Part shown: positions 17,468 to 26,329 of the stretch, piece by piece
Layout: every line of letters starts with the position of its first letter
How positions within the stretch are numbered: the first letter of the stretch is position 1
Source: CBDCNH01 sp965219015
GTDB taxonomy: Bacteria; Pseudomonadota; Alphaproteobacteria; Rhodobacterales; Rhodobacteraceae
Assembly (NCBI GenBank): GCA_965219015.1
Contig: CBDCNH010000002.1
Span: 1 to 64,000 of the forward strand
Direction of reading: 5' to 3'
Length of the DNA stretch: 64,000 bases
Notes under the pieces: model-generated
Seen by the model: only the letters and a program-made list of their open reading frames with translations
Told to the model about the DNA's origin: nothing
Databases searched by the model: none
Translations under genes and position numbers: made by a program

Positions 17468-18880
17468 ATGACGCATCAAGGACTTTCGGGCACGGGACTT
17501 TCGGGCACGGGATCGGAACTGGCGACACGGCATGTCGCGGACCGGGGCGCGGTGCGCCCGGTCGCCCGGACCGGCCTCAAAGCCGCGGCCCGCGCGGTCC
17601 TCGCCGGTGCGGCGCTCCTGGCCGCGACGGCGCTGCCCGCCGCCGCCCTCGACCAGTACGTCTCGCCCGACGCCGAATCCGGGGTCACCGCCGACGGCAG
17701 CCGCGACCGGCCCTGGCCCTCGATCGACAAGGCGATCTGGAAGGTCGAGGGCGGCGACCGGATCATCCTCAAGGACGGCGCCTACGGCGCGCTGTTCATC
17801 AACCGGCAGAACTACAGCAAGATGCTGACGATCGAGGCCGAGCATCCGCACCGCGTGCAGGTCGAGTGGATCTCGATCCTCCTGAGCCGGAACATCACCG
17901 TGCGCGGCCTCAACGTGTGGTCGACCAAGGCGGTGCCGCCGAAGATCGCCTCGCTCGTCTACACCCGCGGTGACGCCACCGACATCGTGTTCGACGACCT
18001 CGACATCCGCCCGGTCGAGAACGCCGACTTCATGAACTGGTCGAAGTCGGACTGGACGGGCATCTACGCCATGAGCGGCGTCAAGCTCAACGGCGCGCGC
18101 AGCGAACTGCGCAACAGCCACCTGACCGGCATCGGCTTCGGCGTGACCACCTACGGCGAGGACAGCCGCGTCATCAACAACGTCATCGACGGCTTCGGCG
18201 GCGACGCGATGCGCGGCATCGGCGACCGCTCGGTGTTCCAGGGCAACCGGATCACCAACTGCTTCAAGATCGACGGCAACCACGACGACGGCTTCCAGTC
18301 CTGGGCGACCAGGACGGTGAACGGCCAGAAGGTCGTCACCGGCACCGTCATCGCCGACAACACGATCATCGAATGGACCGGACCGAAGAACCATCCGCTG
18401 CGCGGCACGCTGCAGGGGATCAGCCTCTTCGACGGCATGTACAAGGATTTCGTGATCCGCAACAACGTGGTCGCGGTGCGCGCCTACCACGGCATCACGG
18501 TGACGGGCGGCACCAACGTCAAGATCGTCAACAACACCGTCACCGAAGCCGACGGCAAGGCCAACACGAACTACCCCTGGATCGGCGTCTTCGACGCCAA
18601 GAACGGCACCCGCACGAAGGACACGCTGATCGCCAACAACCTCTCGGTGCGCTACATGATGAAGGCCAAGGAAAAGCAGCGCCAGATCACCAACACCAAC
18701 CCGACGATCCGCTACCCGGCCAACGCCTTCGTCAGCCCCGAGACGTTCGACTTCCGGCCGATCCCGACGAGCAAGGCGATCAACGCCGCCGACCGCGCCT
18801 ACATCCCGAGCACCGACGTCACGGGGACGCGGCGCCCGCAGGGCAAGAGCGCCGACATCGGCGCCTTCGAGGTGCGCTGA
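17468..18880 (+). CDS. Secreted right-handed beta-helix protein (polysaccharide lyase/hydrolase-like)
   Basis: 470 residues. The N-terminal GLSGTGLSGTG repeat comes from a 15-bp duplication. A signal peptide follows (ARAVLAGAALLAATALPAAA, cleavage near residue 62). The mature part starts QYVSPDAESG and consists of parallel beta-helix coils: ITVRGLNVWS, SELRNSHLTGIG, SRVINNVIDGFGGDAM, FVIRNNVVAVRAYHGITVTG and VKIVNNTVTEAD. The VSPDG-type opening, DRPWPSIDKAIWKV and a closing ADIGAFE are typical of secreted polysaccharide-active beta-helix proteins. AAGGGGAAG sits before ATG 17468. A role in trimming or releasing the EPS is likely, but the substrate is unknown. Confidence 0.88.
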   Translation: MTHQGLSGTGLSGTGSELATRHVADRGAVRPVARTGLKAAARAVLAGAALLAATALPAAALDQYVSPDAESGVTADGSRDRPWPSIDKAIWKVEGGDRIILKDGAYGALFINRQNYSKMLTIEAEHPHRVQVEWISILLSRNITVRGLNVWSTKAVPPKIASLVYTRGDATDIVFDDLDIRPVENADFMNWSKSDWTGIYAMSGVKLNGARSELRNSHLTGIGFGVTTYGEDSRVINNVIDGFGGDAMRGIGDRSVFQGNRITNCFKIDGNHDDGFQSWATRTVNGQKVVTGTVIADNTIIEWTGPKNHPLRGTLQGISLFDGMYKDFVIRNNVVAVRAYHGITVTGGTNVKIVNNTVTEADGKANTNYPWIGVFDAKNGTRTKDTLIANNLSVRYMMKAKEKQRQITNTNPTIRYPANAFVSPETFDFRPIPTSKAINAADRAYIPSTDVTGTRRPQGKSADIGAFEVR

Positions 18881-19314
18881 CCCGGTACGGTCAGCCCGAC
18901 CCCGCAAGCCCGACCCCGCCAGCGCGGTGCGGCCGGGCTGGCGGGGTCGGTGCGGTCGGGGTCGGTGCAGTCGGGCCGGCGCAGGTGACATCGCAGGCGG
19001 GGCCCTTGCCACGAGGGTTCCGCCTTCTGCCGTGGCGCCGCCATGCGTCGGGGACGGCTGGCCAGATGCGGGCCAGATGCGGGCCAGATGCACCGGTGCG
19101 CGTCCGCAGGCATCGGCGCGCAGGCCCTCCGTCCGGCCTCCGCCTCCCGGCCCGGGCCCAGACCGGGCCCAGACCGGAAAGCCAGACCGGGAGGCAGACC
19201 GGGCGCAAGACCGGGCGCCCGGAGCGGGGAGTGGTGGCCGCGACCCGATGGCCAAGGGACAGATCCGGCGGGCGGATCCTGTGGGCGGATCCTGTGGGCA
19301 GCCGGTCGCGCCCT
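18881..19314. repeat. Gene-free region of diverse short tandem repeats
   Basis: Tandem units of different sequence follow one another: GACCCCGC/AGCCC units right after the beta-helix stop, an 11-bp GGGCCAGATGC unit repeated about three times near 19060-19095, and a CAGACCGGGC-type run near 19150-19215. No coding signal was found. Confidence 0.7.
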
Positions 19315-20268
19315 GGCCGTCGACGGCCGGCTTCAGGACCTCCTCCGCCCACTGCCGGAAGTGCGTCGGCCCGATGATGGCGCTCGAGCGCGGCGCCACG
19401 GTGTCCATGCCGGCGTTCTTGGCGCGCATCATGTCGACGTAGCCCTGCGGGAAGGCGGTCATGCCGCGCTCGGTCAGCTCAGCCTTGAGGGCGTCGAACG
19501 GGATCTGGCGGTAGCGGACCTTGCGGCCGACGGCCTCCCCGACGGCTTTCCCGACGATCGCCGCGACGATCGCCGCAGGACAGCTCCTCGGGACCGAGCA
19601 CCGGCACGTCCTGCTGCCCCGTCCAGGTCCGGTCGCGCAAGAGCCGCGCCGCGGCGGCGCCCGTGTCGCGCGTGGCCGTCCGGGGCAGCTTCCGGTCGGG
19701 ATCGACCGGGCCAGACATCCGGCCCTGCCGGATCGGCCAGACATCCGGCCCTGCCGGATCGCGTCGACCTGCTGGAGCGTGTTGTCCATGCCCGGCAGCG
19801 CGAGGCCGCACACCGCGGCGCCCGTCGTCCGCAGCAGGTCGACCATGCGGATCGACCCGGTCGCGCCCGGCCTCGTCCTGCCAGCCGGTGCCGCGCCCGA
19901 GCGTGGTCGCCGCGGCGACGCGGCGGGTGCCGTGGCGGCGCATCGCCGCGGCGCCGGGGCGGGCAAAATCGACCGTCGCGGCGGCGGGCGTTGCGGTGGC
20001 GGGCGTTGGGGCGGCGGGCTTTGCGGTGGCGGGCGTCGCGGCGGGGACGGGAGGGCAGAGCCAGAACACCGCCTCCGCGCCCCTCGAGCGCGCGGCCGAT
20101 CACGGCCGCGTCGCCGTGCGACCCCGCGACGACCTCGGCGCGGTCGCGCATCTCCTGCGGCAGTCTGGCCGGGTCGCGCGCGATCACGCGCAGGGCCTCG
20201 CCGGCGTCGAGCAGATGCCGCACGACATGCTGCCCGATGTTGCCGGTCGGCGTGGTGACGACGATCAT
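19315..20268 (-). pseudogene. NmrA-like NAD(P)-binding oxidoreductase, multiply frameshifted
   Basis: The start is clear: MIVVTTPTGNIGQHVVRHLL (Rossmann motif TPTGNIG) and VIARDPARLPQEMRDRAEVV. After about 70 residues the frame changes repeatedly. VFWLCPPVP, MVDLLRTTGAAVCG, DRTWTGQQDVPVLGPEELS and IPFDALKAELTERGMTAFPQ lie in alternating frames, and the final stop is missing. At least four indels are needed, some next to repeats (CGGCGGGCGTTGCGGTGG-type at 19980-20050). This is a decayed gene, unlike the single-lesion genes elsewhere in the window. Confidence 0.8.
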
Positions 20269-20403
20269 GGGCGACAGCCCTCGTCCTCGACGCGCCCGAG
20301 GCAGGCCGGGCCCGAGGCAGGCCGGGGACGGCGCGGGTCAACGCGCGGCCCACCCGAGGCCCACCCGCAGCCCCCTCGAGGCGCCGTTCGCCACGCGCCC
20401 CCG

Positions 20404-20600
20404 GGCGCGGCTTTTGCCCCCTGCGCGCCCCGGGCGCCCCTTTTGCCTGCGCGCCTTCGGGCGCCCCGTTGCCTGCGCGCCTCAGGCGCCCCTTTTTGCT
20501 TGCGCGCCTTGCGCGCCTCAGGCGCCCCTTTTGCTTGCGCGCCTTCAGGCGCCCTTTTTGCTTGCGCGCCTTCAGGCGCCCCGTTGCTTGCGCGCCTTCA
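20404..20600. repeat. About 30-bp tandem repeat copying the flippase gene end
   Basis: Six or so degenerate copies of a unit containing GGCGCCTGAAGGCGCGCAAG (coding strand of the flippase). Each repeats the terminal GCGCC-TGA of that gene, so the stop codon itself has been multiplied. Length variation comes mainly from A runs of one to five bases. Confidence 0.85.
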
Positions 20601-22103
20601 GGCGCGACGGCGCAGGGTGATCTTGCCGAGCGCCGTCGCGACGTCGCGGCCGAGGGCGGGGTCGAGCACGATGCGGGCGACATAGGCCGCCGTGATCAGC
20701 GCCGCGACCGTGACGAGCTGCCCCATGTCCGGCACGTCGGCCATGAGCCGGCGCACCCCGATGAGCACGCCGATGAACGCCACCGCGAGCACGATGTCGG
20801 CGATGTAGCTCCGCAGGATCGTCCTGAGGTCGACCGGCGTGTGGCGCACCATCAGCCGGCACAGCACCGGGATGCGGATGAAGAGCCCCGAGAGCATGTA
20901 GAGCGCGGCCATCGTGACGAGCCCGAACTGCGCGCCCGCCAGCACCGCGACCGCCGAGGTCACGGCGCCGCCGATGCCGTAGCGCATGATCTCGCGGCTC
21001 GCCCCCGACGCGATCAGCGCCCACATGAAGCCCTGCGCCGCGGCCTGCATCGTGTTGATGCTCATCCAGGCGAGCACGGGCGCGGCCTCCGCCCAGGACG
21101 GCCCGAGCAGGAGCCGGACCACGAGGTCCGACGACGACGCGAGCAGCACCGCCACCGGCATCAGCATCAGGTTCATCCGCGTGATCATGCGCCCGAAGAT
21201 CGCGCGGTAGGCCTCGGGATCGTCCTGCAGCCGGCTCAGCGTCGGGATGAACGCGCCCGAGAGCGGCGACACGATGCGCCCCGGCACCAGCGCCGCCAGC
21301 GTGGCGCTGCGGTAGTAGATGCCCGCCATCGCGGGGCTGAACACGCGGCCCGCGACGATCGTGGGCAGGCTGCCGGCAAGCTGCTGCGCCAGGCCGAAGA
21401 TGGTGAGATGGCCGCCGAACTTGATCGAGCCCTTGGCCTCGTGCCAGCTGATGTCCCAGGGCGCCGTCGGGCGCCAGCCGGCGAGCGGCGCCAGCACCGC
21501 CACGGTGATGACGGGCAGCAGGATCTGCTGCAGCACCACCGCCCAGTAGCTCGCGCCGAGCAGGGCCGCGACGACCGCGACCGCGATCGAGCCCACGAAG
21601 GCCACGAGGTTGGCGGTCTCGACGCGCTGCACGAGGAGCCGGCGGCGCAGGATGGCGGCGAACTGCGTCGAGAGCCCGGCGAACACCACCGAGGCGCCGA
21701 GCACCACGAAGACCGCCCCGACGCGCGGCTCGCCGTAGAACCAGACGGCCGGCACCGCGAGCCCCGCGACCGCCGCGCCGAACGCGAGCCCGAGCGCCAC
21801 GTTGATCCAGAACAGCGTGTTGACGAGCCGGTGGGTGACGACGGGAAGCTGCATGATCGGCTGCGCCAGGCCGAACTGCGACAGGCTGACGGCGATGAAG
21901 ACCGCGGGCATCGCGAGCGAGGCGATGCCGAACTCCGCGGGCGGCACCAGGCGGGCGATGACGATGGTGCTGCCGAACTGCAGCGCGAACTTCGCGAAGG
22001 CGTAGACGAGGATGAGGAGCGACGCGTTGCCGAGGCGCCGCGCCGCGGTCCCGGCGGCGAGCGGCTCGATGGTGAAGAAGTCGTCGCGGGATTTCATCGC
22101 CAT
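20598..22103 (-). CDS. Polysaccharide flippase (Wzx/PST family)
   Basis: 501 residues with 12 to 14 predicted membrane helices. Family features are the N-terminal LGNASLLILVYAFAKFALQF and VIARLVPPAEFGIASLAMPA, and the central GSIKFGGHLTIFGLAQQLAG, as in WzxC/RfbX-like lipopolysaccharide exporters. It would flip lipid-linked EPS repeat units to the periplasm. ATG 22103 is chosen because upstream codons are repeat-derived and uncharacteristic. The gene is followed by a tandem repeat that copies its last codons and stop. Confidence 0.92.
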   Translation of the reverse strand: MAMKSRDDFFTIEPLAAGTAARRLGNASLLILVYAFAKFALQFGSTIVIARLVPPAEFGIASLAMPAVFIAVSLSQFGLAQPIMQLPVVTHRLVNTLFWINVALGLAFGAAVAGLAVPAVWFYGEPRVGAVFVVLGASVVFAGLSTQFAAILRRRLLVQRVETANLVAFVGSIAVAVVAALLGASYWAVVLQQILLPVITVAVLAPLAGWRPTAPWDISWHEAKGSIKFGGHLTIFGLAQQLAGSLPTIVAGRVFSPAMAGIYYRSATLAALVPGRIVSPLSGAFIPTLSRLQDDPEAYRAIFGRMITRMNLMLMPVAVLLASSSDLVVRLLLGPSWAEAAPVLAWMSINTMQAAAQGFMWALIASGASREIMRYGIGGAVTSAVAVLAGAQFGLVTMAALYMLSGLFIRIPVLCRLMVRHTPVDLRTILRSYIADIVLAVAFIGVLIGVRRLMADVPDMGQLVTVAALITAAYVARIVLDPALGRDVATALGKITLRRRA

Positions 22104-22192
22104 GCGGTCCCTGTCGCCTGCCCCGCAAGCCTGCCCGAAAAGGATTGCCGCATGATTGCCGCCGCCGCGCCGCGTGCGCGTCCGGGTGCGAT

Positions 22193-22462
22193 ACACCCCG
22201 ACGCCGAAGGCGTCCATCAGTCTCGACGCCGGAGGCGTCCATCAGTCCCGACGCCGGAGGCGGCCATCAGTCCCGACGCCGGTCCCGACGCCGGAGGCGT
22301 CCATGTAGCCCGACGCCGGAGGCGGCCATGTAGCCCGACGCCGGAGGCGGCCATGTAGCCCGACGCCGGAGGCGTCCGGGGGCGGCTAGACGCCGGAGGC
22401 GGCCATGTAGCCCGACGCCGGAGGCGTCCATGTAGTCCGACGCCGGAGGCGTCCGGGGGCGG
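22193..22462. repeat. About 25-bp minisatellite between flippase and glycosyltransferase genes
   Basis: Eleven or so copies of a GACGCCGGAGGCGTCCAT-type unit with short variable joints (CAGTC, GTAGC, GGGGGCGG). The core GACGCC-GGA-GGCGTC is itself an inverted repeat, so each copy can form a hairpin. Joints ending in GGCTAGACG repeat the stop of the adjacent glycosyltransferase. Confidence 0.9.
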
Positions 22463-23503
22463 CTAGACGGGCGGGCGGCGGCGGAAGCGGTAGCTCTGCG
22501 GCCGCACCAGGCTGAGCACCGGCGTCAGCGGCAGCCGGACGAGCCCCTGCCAGTCGCCCGCGCGCGCCATCCGCCCCGCCCCCGCGGCCCAGGCGGCATA
22601 GGCGGCGCGCCAGTGGCCCTCGGCGAAGAGCGTGACGGCGGCGTATTTCGCCGAGCGCAGCAGCGCTGTGCGCCGGAGCCTCCGCGGGCCGGGATAGAGC
22701 CCCGCCCGGTCGCGCCCGAGCACGTAGCGCAGCCCCCGCACGACGCCCGCGGGATCGCCCGTGAGGCTGCCCTCGACGCCCTTGCGGTAGCCGAGCATCA
22801 CCGGGGCCGCGACGCTGACGATGTCGGGCACCAGCCCCGCGCGGTAGAAGAGATCGGTGTCCTCGGAGTTCCGCACGTCCTCGGCGAAGCCGCCGAGGGC
22901 GAGGAACGCCGCGCGCTCGACCACGACGTTGCACGACGCGATGGTGCCGAGCACCGGGGCCGCGCGCATCGCGAGCAGCGTCCGGTGCCGCACGACGCGC
23001 AGCGGCTCGGGGCGCCAGCGCGCCACCTCGGCCGCGTCGGAAAAGGTGCGCGCGGCGAGAAAGAGCACCTTCGGCGCCCCCAAGGGCGGGCTCGGCTCGG
23101 CTCCGAGCACGCGGCGGAGCGTCGGGATCGTCCAGGGGAGCCACAGGTCGTCGCTGTCGTGGAACGCGATCCAGCGCCCGGTCGCGGCACGCGCGCCGCG
23201 GTTGCGCGCCGCGCCGGGACCGGCGTTGGGCTGGCGGATGAGCCGGATCCCGGCCCCGGTGCCGCGGCTCGCGGCCTCGGCCGCCAGCGCCTCGACGCGC
23301 GCCGCGGTGCCGTCGGCCGAGCCGTCGTCGACCACGATCACCTCGAGGCCCGCCGCCTCCGTCCCCCGGAACGCCGCGAGGCAGTCCCCGATCAGCCGCT
23401 CCTGGTTCCAGACCGGGATGACGACGCTGAGAAGGCGCCCGGCAGGGCCCGCGCCAGACTCCGCCACGGCATTCGTACCAGGATCCGCAGCGGCATCCGT
23501 CAT
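22463..23503 (-). CDS. Family 2 glycosyltransferase
   Basis: 346 residues. GT-A domain: LLSVVIPVWNQERLIGDCL (about residue 24), VIVVDDGSADGTAARVEAL, NAGPGAARNRGARAATG and FHDSDDLWLP (DXD equivalent), then NSEDTDLFYRAGL. The C-terminal 100 residues are basic and probably membrane-associated. Its ATG overlaps the stop of the upstream GT4 gene (ATGA), so the two enzymes act as a pair on the repeat unit. Sugar specificity cannot be read from the sequence. Confidence 0.9.
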   Translation of the reverse strand: MTDAAADPGTNAVAESGAGPAGRLLSVVIPVWNQERLIGDCLAAFRGTEAAGLEVIVVDDGSADGTAARVEALAAEAASRGTGAGIRLIRQPNAGPGAARNRGARAATGRWIAFHDSDDLWLPWTIPTLRRVLGAEPSPPLGAPKVLFLAARTFSDAAEVARWRPEPLRVVRHRTLLAMRAAPVLGTIASCNVVVERAAFLALGGFAEDVRNSEDTDLFYRAGLVPDIVSVAAPVMLGYRKGVEGSLTGDPAGVVRGLRYVLGRDRAGLYPGPRRLRRTALLRSAKYAAVTLFAEGHWRAAYAAWAAGAGRMARAGDWQGLVRLPLTPVLSLVRPQSYRFRRRPPV

Positions 23504-24888
23504 GCGACGCGGTTCCGGCTCTCGGCGCGGCCGGGCAGGCCGCGCAGGGTCGGGGGCAGGGTCGGGAAGAGAGCCGGGTGCCGGTGCGGCCTGCGCTGCG
23601 CGGCGGGCGCCAGGGCGGCGCGCAGCACCGCCTCGAGGGCCGCGGTCATCGCGGCGGCGTCGAAGCGGCGGGCCAGCTCGCGCGCCCGCGCGCCCATCGC
23701 CGTGCGGAGGTCCGGATCGTCCGCGAGGCGGCGCATCAGCGCGGCCTCGGCGCGCCAGTCGCCCGGCGGGAAGAGGTGGCCGTTCACGCCCTCCTCGATC
23801 TGGTCGACGAGCCCGCCCGAGGCGGCGGCGAGGAGCGGCAGGCCGGTCGCCCCCGCCTCGGCGAGCGTGACGCCGAAGCCCTCGACCCAGCCGCCGATCT
23901 CGCGCGAGTGCTGCAGGTAGACCTGCGCCGCGGCCATCTCGCGGGCGACCTCGGCGGGGGGCAGCGCGCCGGTGAGCCGGATCCGCCCGGCATGCGGGCT
24001 CGCCGCGGCGCGGGCGCGGAGCGCGGCAAGGTCCGGCCCGTCGCCGATGAGGGTGAGCGTGGCTTGCGGCAGGTCGTCGGCCACCGCGAGGAACGCCTGC
24101 AGCGTCTCGGCCATGCCCTTCTCGGCGCAGATCCGGCCCACCGAGAGGAAGCCCACGCGACGGTCGGGCTGCGCGGGGAGCGGCCCCGCGCCGAAGAGCG
24201 CGAAGGGCGCGCCGCAGGGGATGAGCGCCGTGCGCGCCGGGGTGCCGAGGGGCCCGAGCGCCGCGAGCTGGTGCCGGCCGACCGCGACCACGGCGGAGGC
24301 GCGGGGCAGGACGCGGGCCATCCGCGCGCGGGTGGCCGGATCGCGGAGCTGCGCCGAGACGTCGCGGCCGTGGACGTGCCAGACATGCGGCAGGCCCGCG
24401 AGGTCGGGCGTGGCGGCGAGCGCCTCGGCCACCGCCATCGCGGTCCAGGCGAAATGCGACAGCACCGCCTCGACCCCCGCCGCGCGGAGCGTGTCCGCCA
24501 GCGCGCGGCGCTGGCCTGCATCCTGCGCCAGCGCGCCCGGCATCCCGAGCCGGCGCAGGAGCCGCCGGGCGCGGCTCCGCGGCGCCGCGAAGGGGCCGGG
24601 CACGTAGCGCACCTCGAGCCCCGGCGGCGGCGTCCAGCCGGGCTCGGCCGACCAGCCGACGAGCACCGGCACGATGCCCTCGAACCCCGCCATCTGGCGC
24701 TCGATCCAGACCTCGGAACCGATGCCGAGCCGCTGCACCACGACCGCGACGCGCGGGCGCAGGTCGCGGGAGGCCGCGACGCGGAGCACGGGCCGCAGTT
24801 CGGGCTGGGGTTCGGGGTGGGGCCCGGCGGGGGCCGGGGACGCATTTCGCGGGGCTTGATGGAGGTCGAGGATCAGGGTCATGGCCAT
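23500..24888 (-). CDS. Family 4 glycosyltransferase
   Basis: 462 residues with a GT-B fold. The C-terminal nucleotide-sugar domain has VGFLSVGRICAEKGMAETLQ, LIGDGPDLAALRA, and the retaining-enzyme motif SREIGGWVEGFGVTLAEAGA (E-x7-E region). The N-terminal domain includes HVWHVHGRDVSAQLR. Coupled to the downstream GT2 gene by ATGA overlap. The last 40 residues are Pro/Arg rich. It presumably transfers mannose or a related sugar, consistent with GDP-mannose supply, but specificity is unproven. Confidence 0.9.
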   Translation of the reverse strand: MAMTLILDLHQAPRNASPAPAGPHPEPQPELRPVLRVAASRDLRPRVAVVVQRLGIGSEVWIERQMAGFEGIVPVLVGWSAEPGWTPPPGLEVRYVPGPFAAPRSRARRLLRRLGMPGALAQDAGQRRALADTLRAAGVEAVLSHFAWTAMAVAEALAATPDLAGLPHVWHVHGRDVSAQLRDPATRARMARVLPRASAVVAVGRHQLAALGPLGTPARTALIPCGAPFALFGAGPLPAQPDRRVGFLSVGRICAEKGMAETLQAFLAVADDLPQATLTLIGDGPDLAALRARAAASPHAGRIRLTGALPPAEVAREMAAAQVYLQHSREIGGWVEGFGVTLAEAGATGLPLLAAASGGLVDQIEEGVNGHLFPPGDWRAEAALMRRLADDPDLRTAMGARARELARRFDAAAMTAALEAVLRAALAPAAQRRPHRHPALFPTLPPTLRGLPGRAESRNRVA

Positions 24889-25298
24889 ATGTCCAGAGGT
24901 ATTGCTGCAGCGCAGCGTTGGCGGGGAGCGGATGGAGACTCAACCCCGCTTGGCAAAATGCGCGGTTCGGCGCCGAGACCGGGCGACGGCGCGGCAGGTT
25001 CGTGCTGCCGGTGCGAAACGGGTTTGACCGCCTTCGGCCGGCGACGTAGGGAGATGCGGGCCGGGCGGCGCCGGGCCGGGCCTTGGGGTGCGGGGCATCC
25101 GCCGGATGGCTGCCGGTCCTCGAACCGATCGGCGCGCGTCATGGAGCCTGCCTCGTCCCGCCGCGGCCGCCCGCCGCGGCCAGCATCGCGTCTTGCACGC
25201 ATGACGTGTACTAAAATTTTTATACTATCGCAAAGGTATATCGTGGCGCTCTTCCGATCCCTGCCGCCAATCCCGGTCCCTGTCCCGGTCTTTGGGCG
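24889..25298. other. Divergent intergenic region with AT-rich core
   Basis: About 410 bp. 25200-25250 is strongly AT-rich for this window and holds TATACT (25221-25226), a good -10 box for the rightward pyruvyltransferase gene. No matching -35 at normal spacing was found. Nothing coding is seen. Confidence 0.45.
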
Positions 25299-26267
25299 AT
25301 GAGGCTGTTTTACTGGCAGGTGCCGGACGGCAACTTCGGCGACGACCTCAACGCCTGGCTCTGGGACGCGCTCCTGCCGGGCTGGCGCGGCTGGGACGAC
25401 GCGGTGACGCTCGTCGGCGTCGGCACGCTCCTCAACGACGGGCTTCGCGACCGCTTCGCGGGCGCGCGCGTGCTCGTGGCCGGCAGCGGCGCGGGCTACG
25501 GCGGCTTCGCGGGCCCGCTGCCTCCGGCTTGGGACGTGCGCGCCGTGCGCGGGCCGCGCTCCGCCGCCGCCCTCGGCCTCCCGCCCGGCCGCGGCATCGT
25601 CGACCCGGCGGTGATGGTGGCGCGGCTCCCGGAGTTCGCCCGCATCGCCGCGGCGCGCGGCCCCGGCGCGCGGCCGCTCTTCGTGCCGCATCACGCGAGC
25701 GCCGCCCGGCACGACTGGGCGGCGCTCTGCGCGCGGGCCGGGATCGACCATATCTCGCCCGGCGCGCCGTCGAAGGACGTCATCGCGGCGTTGGCGGGAG
25801 CAAGCCTCGTGCTCGCGGAATCGATGCATGCCGCGATCATCGCCGACGCCTTCCGCGTGCCCTGGGTGCCGGTCGCGATCTCGTCCGCGTTCAACGGCGC
25901 GAAATGGCTGGACTGGGGCGACAGCCTCGGGCTCGCCTTCGCGACCCCGCCGCTCTTCCCGCTCCTCGCCGGCACCGCGACCCGGGTGCCCGCGTCCCAG
26001 GTGCCCCCGTCCCAGGTGCCCCCGTCCCAGGTGCGCGCGCCCCATGCCGCTCTGCCGGCCTCTGCCGCTCTGCCCGCCGGCGGTGCGCGCAAGCCGCCGC
26101 TGCGCTACCGGCTGCGGCTCGCGGCCGAGCGGCTGGGTGCCGTGGGCGCGTTCCGGCGCGCGCTCGCCCGGCCGGCGCACCTCAGCGACGCCGCCGTCCT
26201 TGGCGCCCGCATGGACGCCTACGCCGCCGTCCTCGACGGCATCCGCCGGGACTACGCCGGCGGCTGA
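25299..26267 (+). CDS. Polysaccharide pyruvyltransferase (ExoV-like)
   Basis: 322 residues. The N-terminus MRLFYWQVPDGNFGDDLNAW is close to succinoglycan ketalase ExoV. RAVRGPRSAAALGL, IVDPAVMVARL and the C-terminal SLVLAESMHAAIIADAFRVP (Glu-Ser-Met-His, active region) complete the family pattern. It would add a pyruvate ketal from phosphoenolpyruvate to a sugar of the repeat unit, giving acidic EPS. A VPPSQ repeat near residue 235 comes from a 15-bp tandem repeat. After the stop a 12-bp GACCGGGCCGCC unit repeats about five times. Confidence 0.9.
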   Translation: MRLFYWQVPDGNFGDDLNAWLWDALLPGWRGWDDAVTLVGVGTLLNDGLRDRFAGARVLVAGSGAGYGGFAGPLPPAWDVRAVRGPRSAAALGLPPGRGIVDPAVMVARLPEFARIAAARGPGARPLFVPHHASAARHDWAALCARAGIDHISPGAPSKDVIAALAGASLVLAESMHAAIIADAFRVPWVPVAISSAFNGAKWLDWGDSLGLAFATPPLFPLLAGTATRVPASQVPPSQVPPSQVRAPHAALPASAALPAGGARKPPLRYRLRLAAERLGAVGAFRRALARPAHLSDAAVLGARMDAYAAVLDGIRRDYAGG

Positions 26268-26329
26268 CCGGGCCGCCGACCGGGCCGCCGACCGGGCCGC
26301 CGATCGGGCCGCCGACCGGATGGGCAGGC

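Noticed and set aside
17408..20683. Minus-strand frame of over 1000 codons across the beta-helix gene and the repeat region
   Set aside because: It spans an opposite-strand gene, a pseudogene and repeats. Only a fragment of it is real (part of the NmrA-like relic).
22193..22462. CRISPR-like array with palindromic repeats
   Set aside because: Joints between units are 5-9 bp and not unique, so they are not spacers; it is a degenerate minisatellite.
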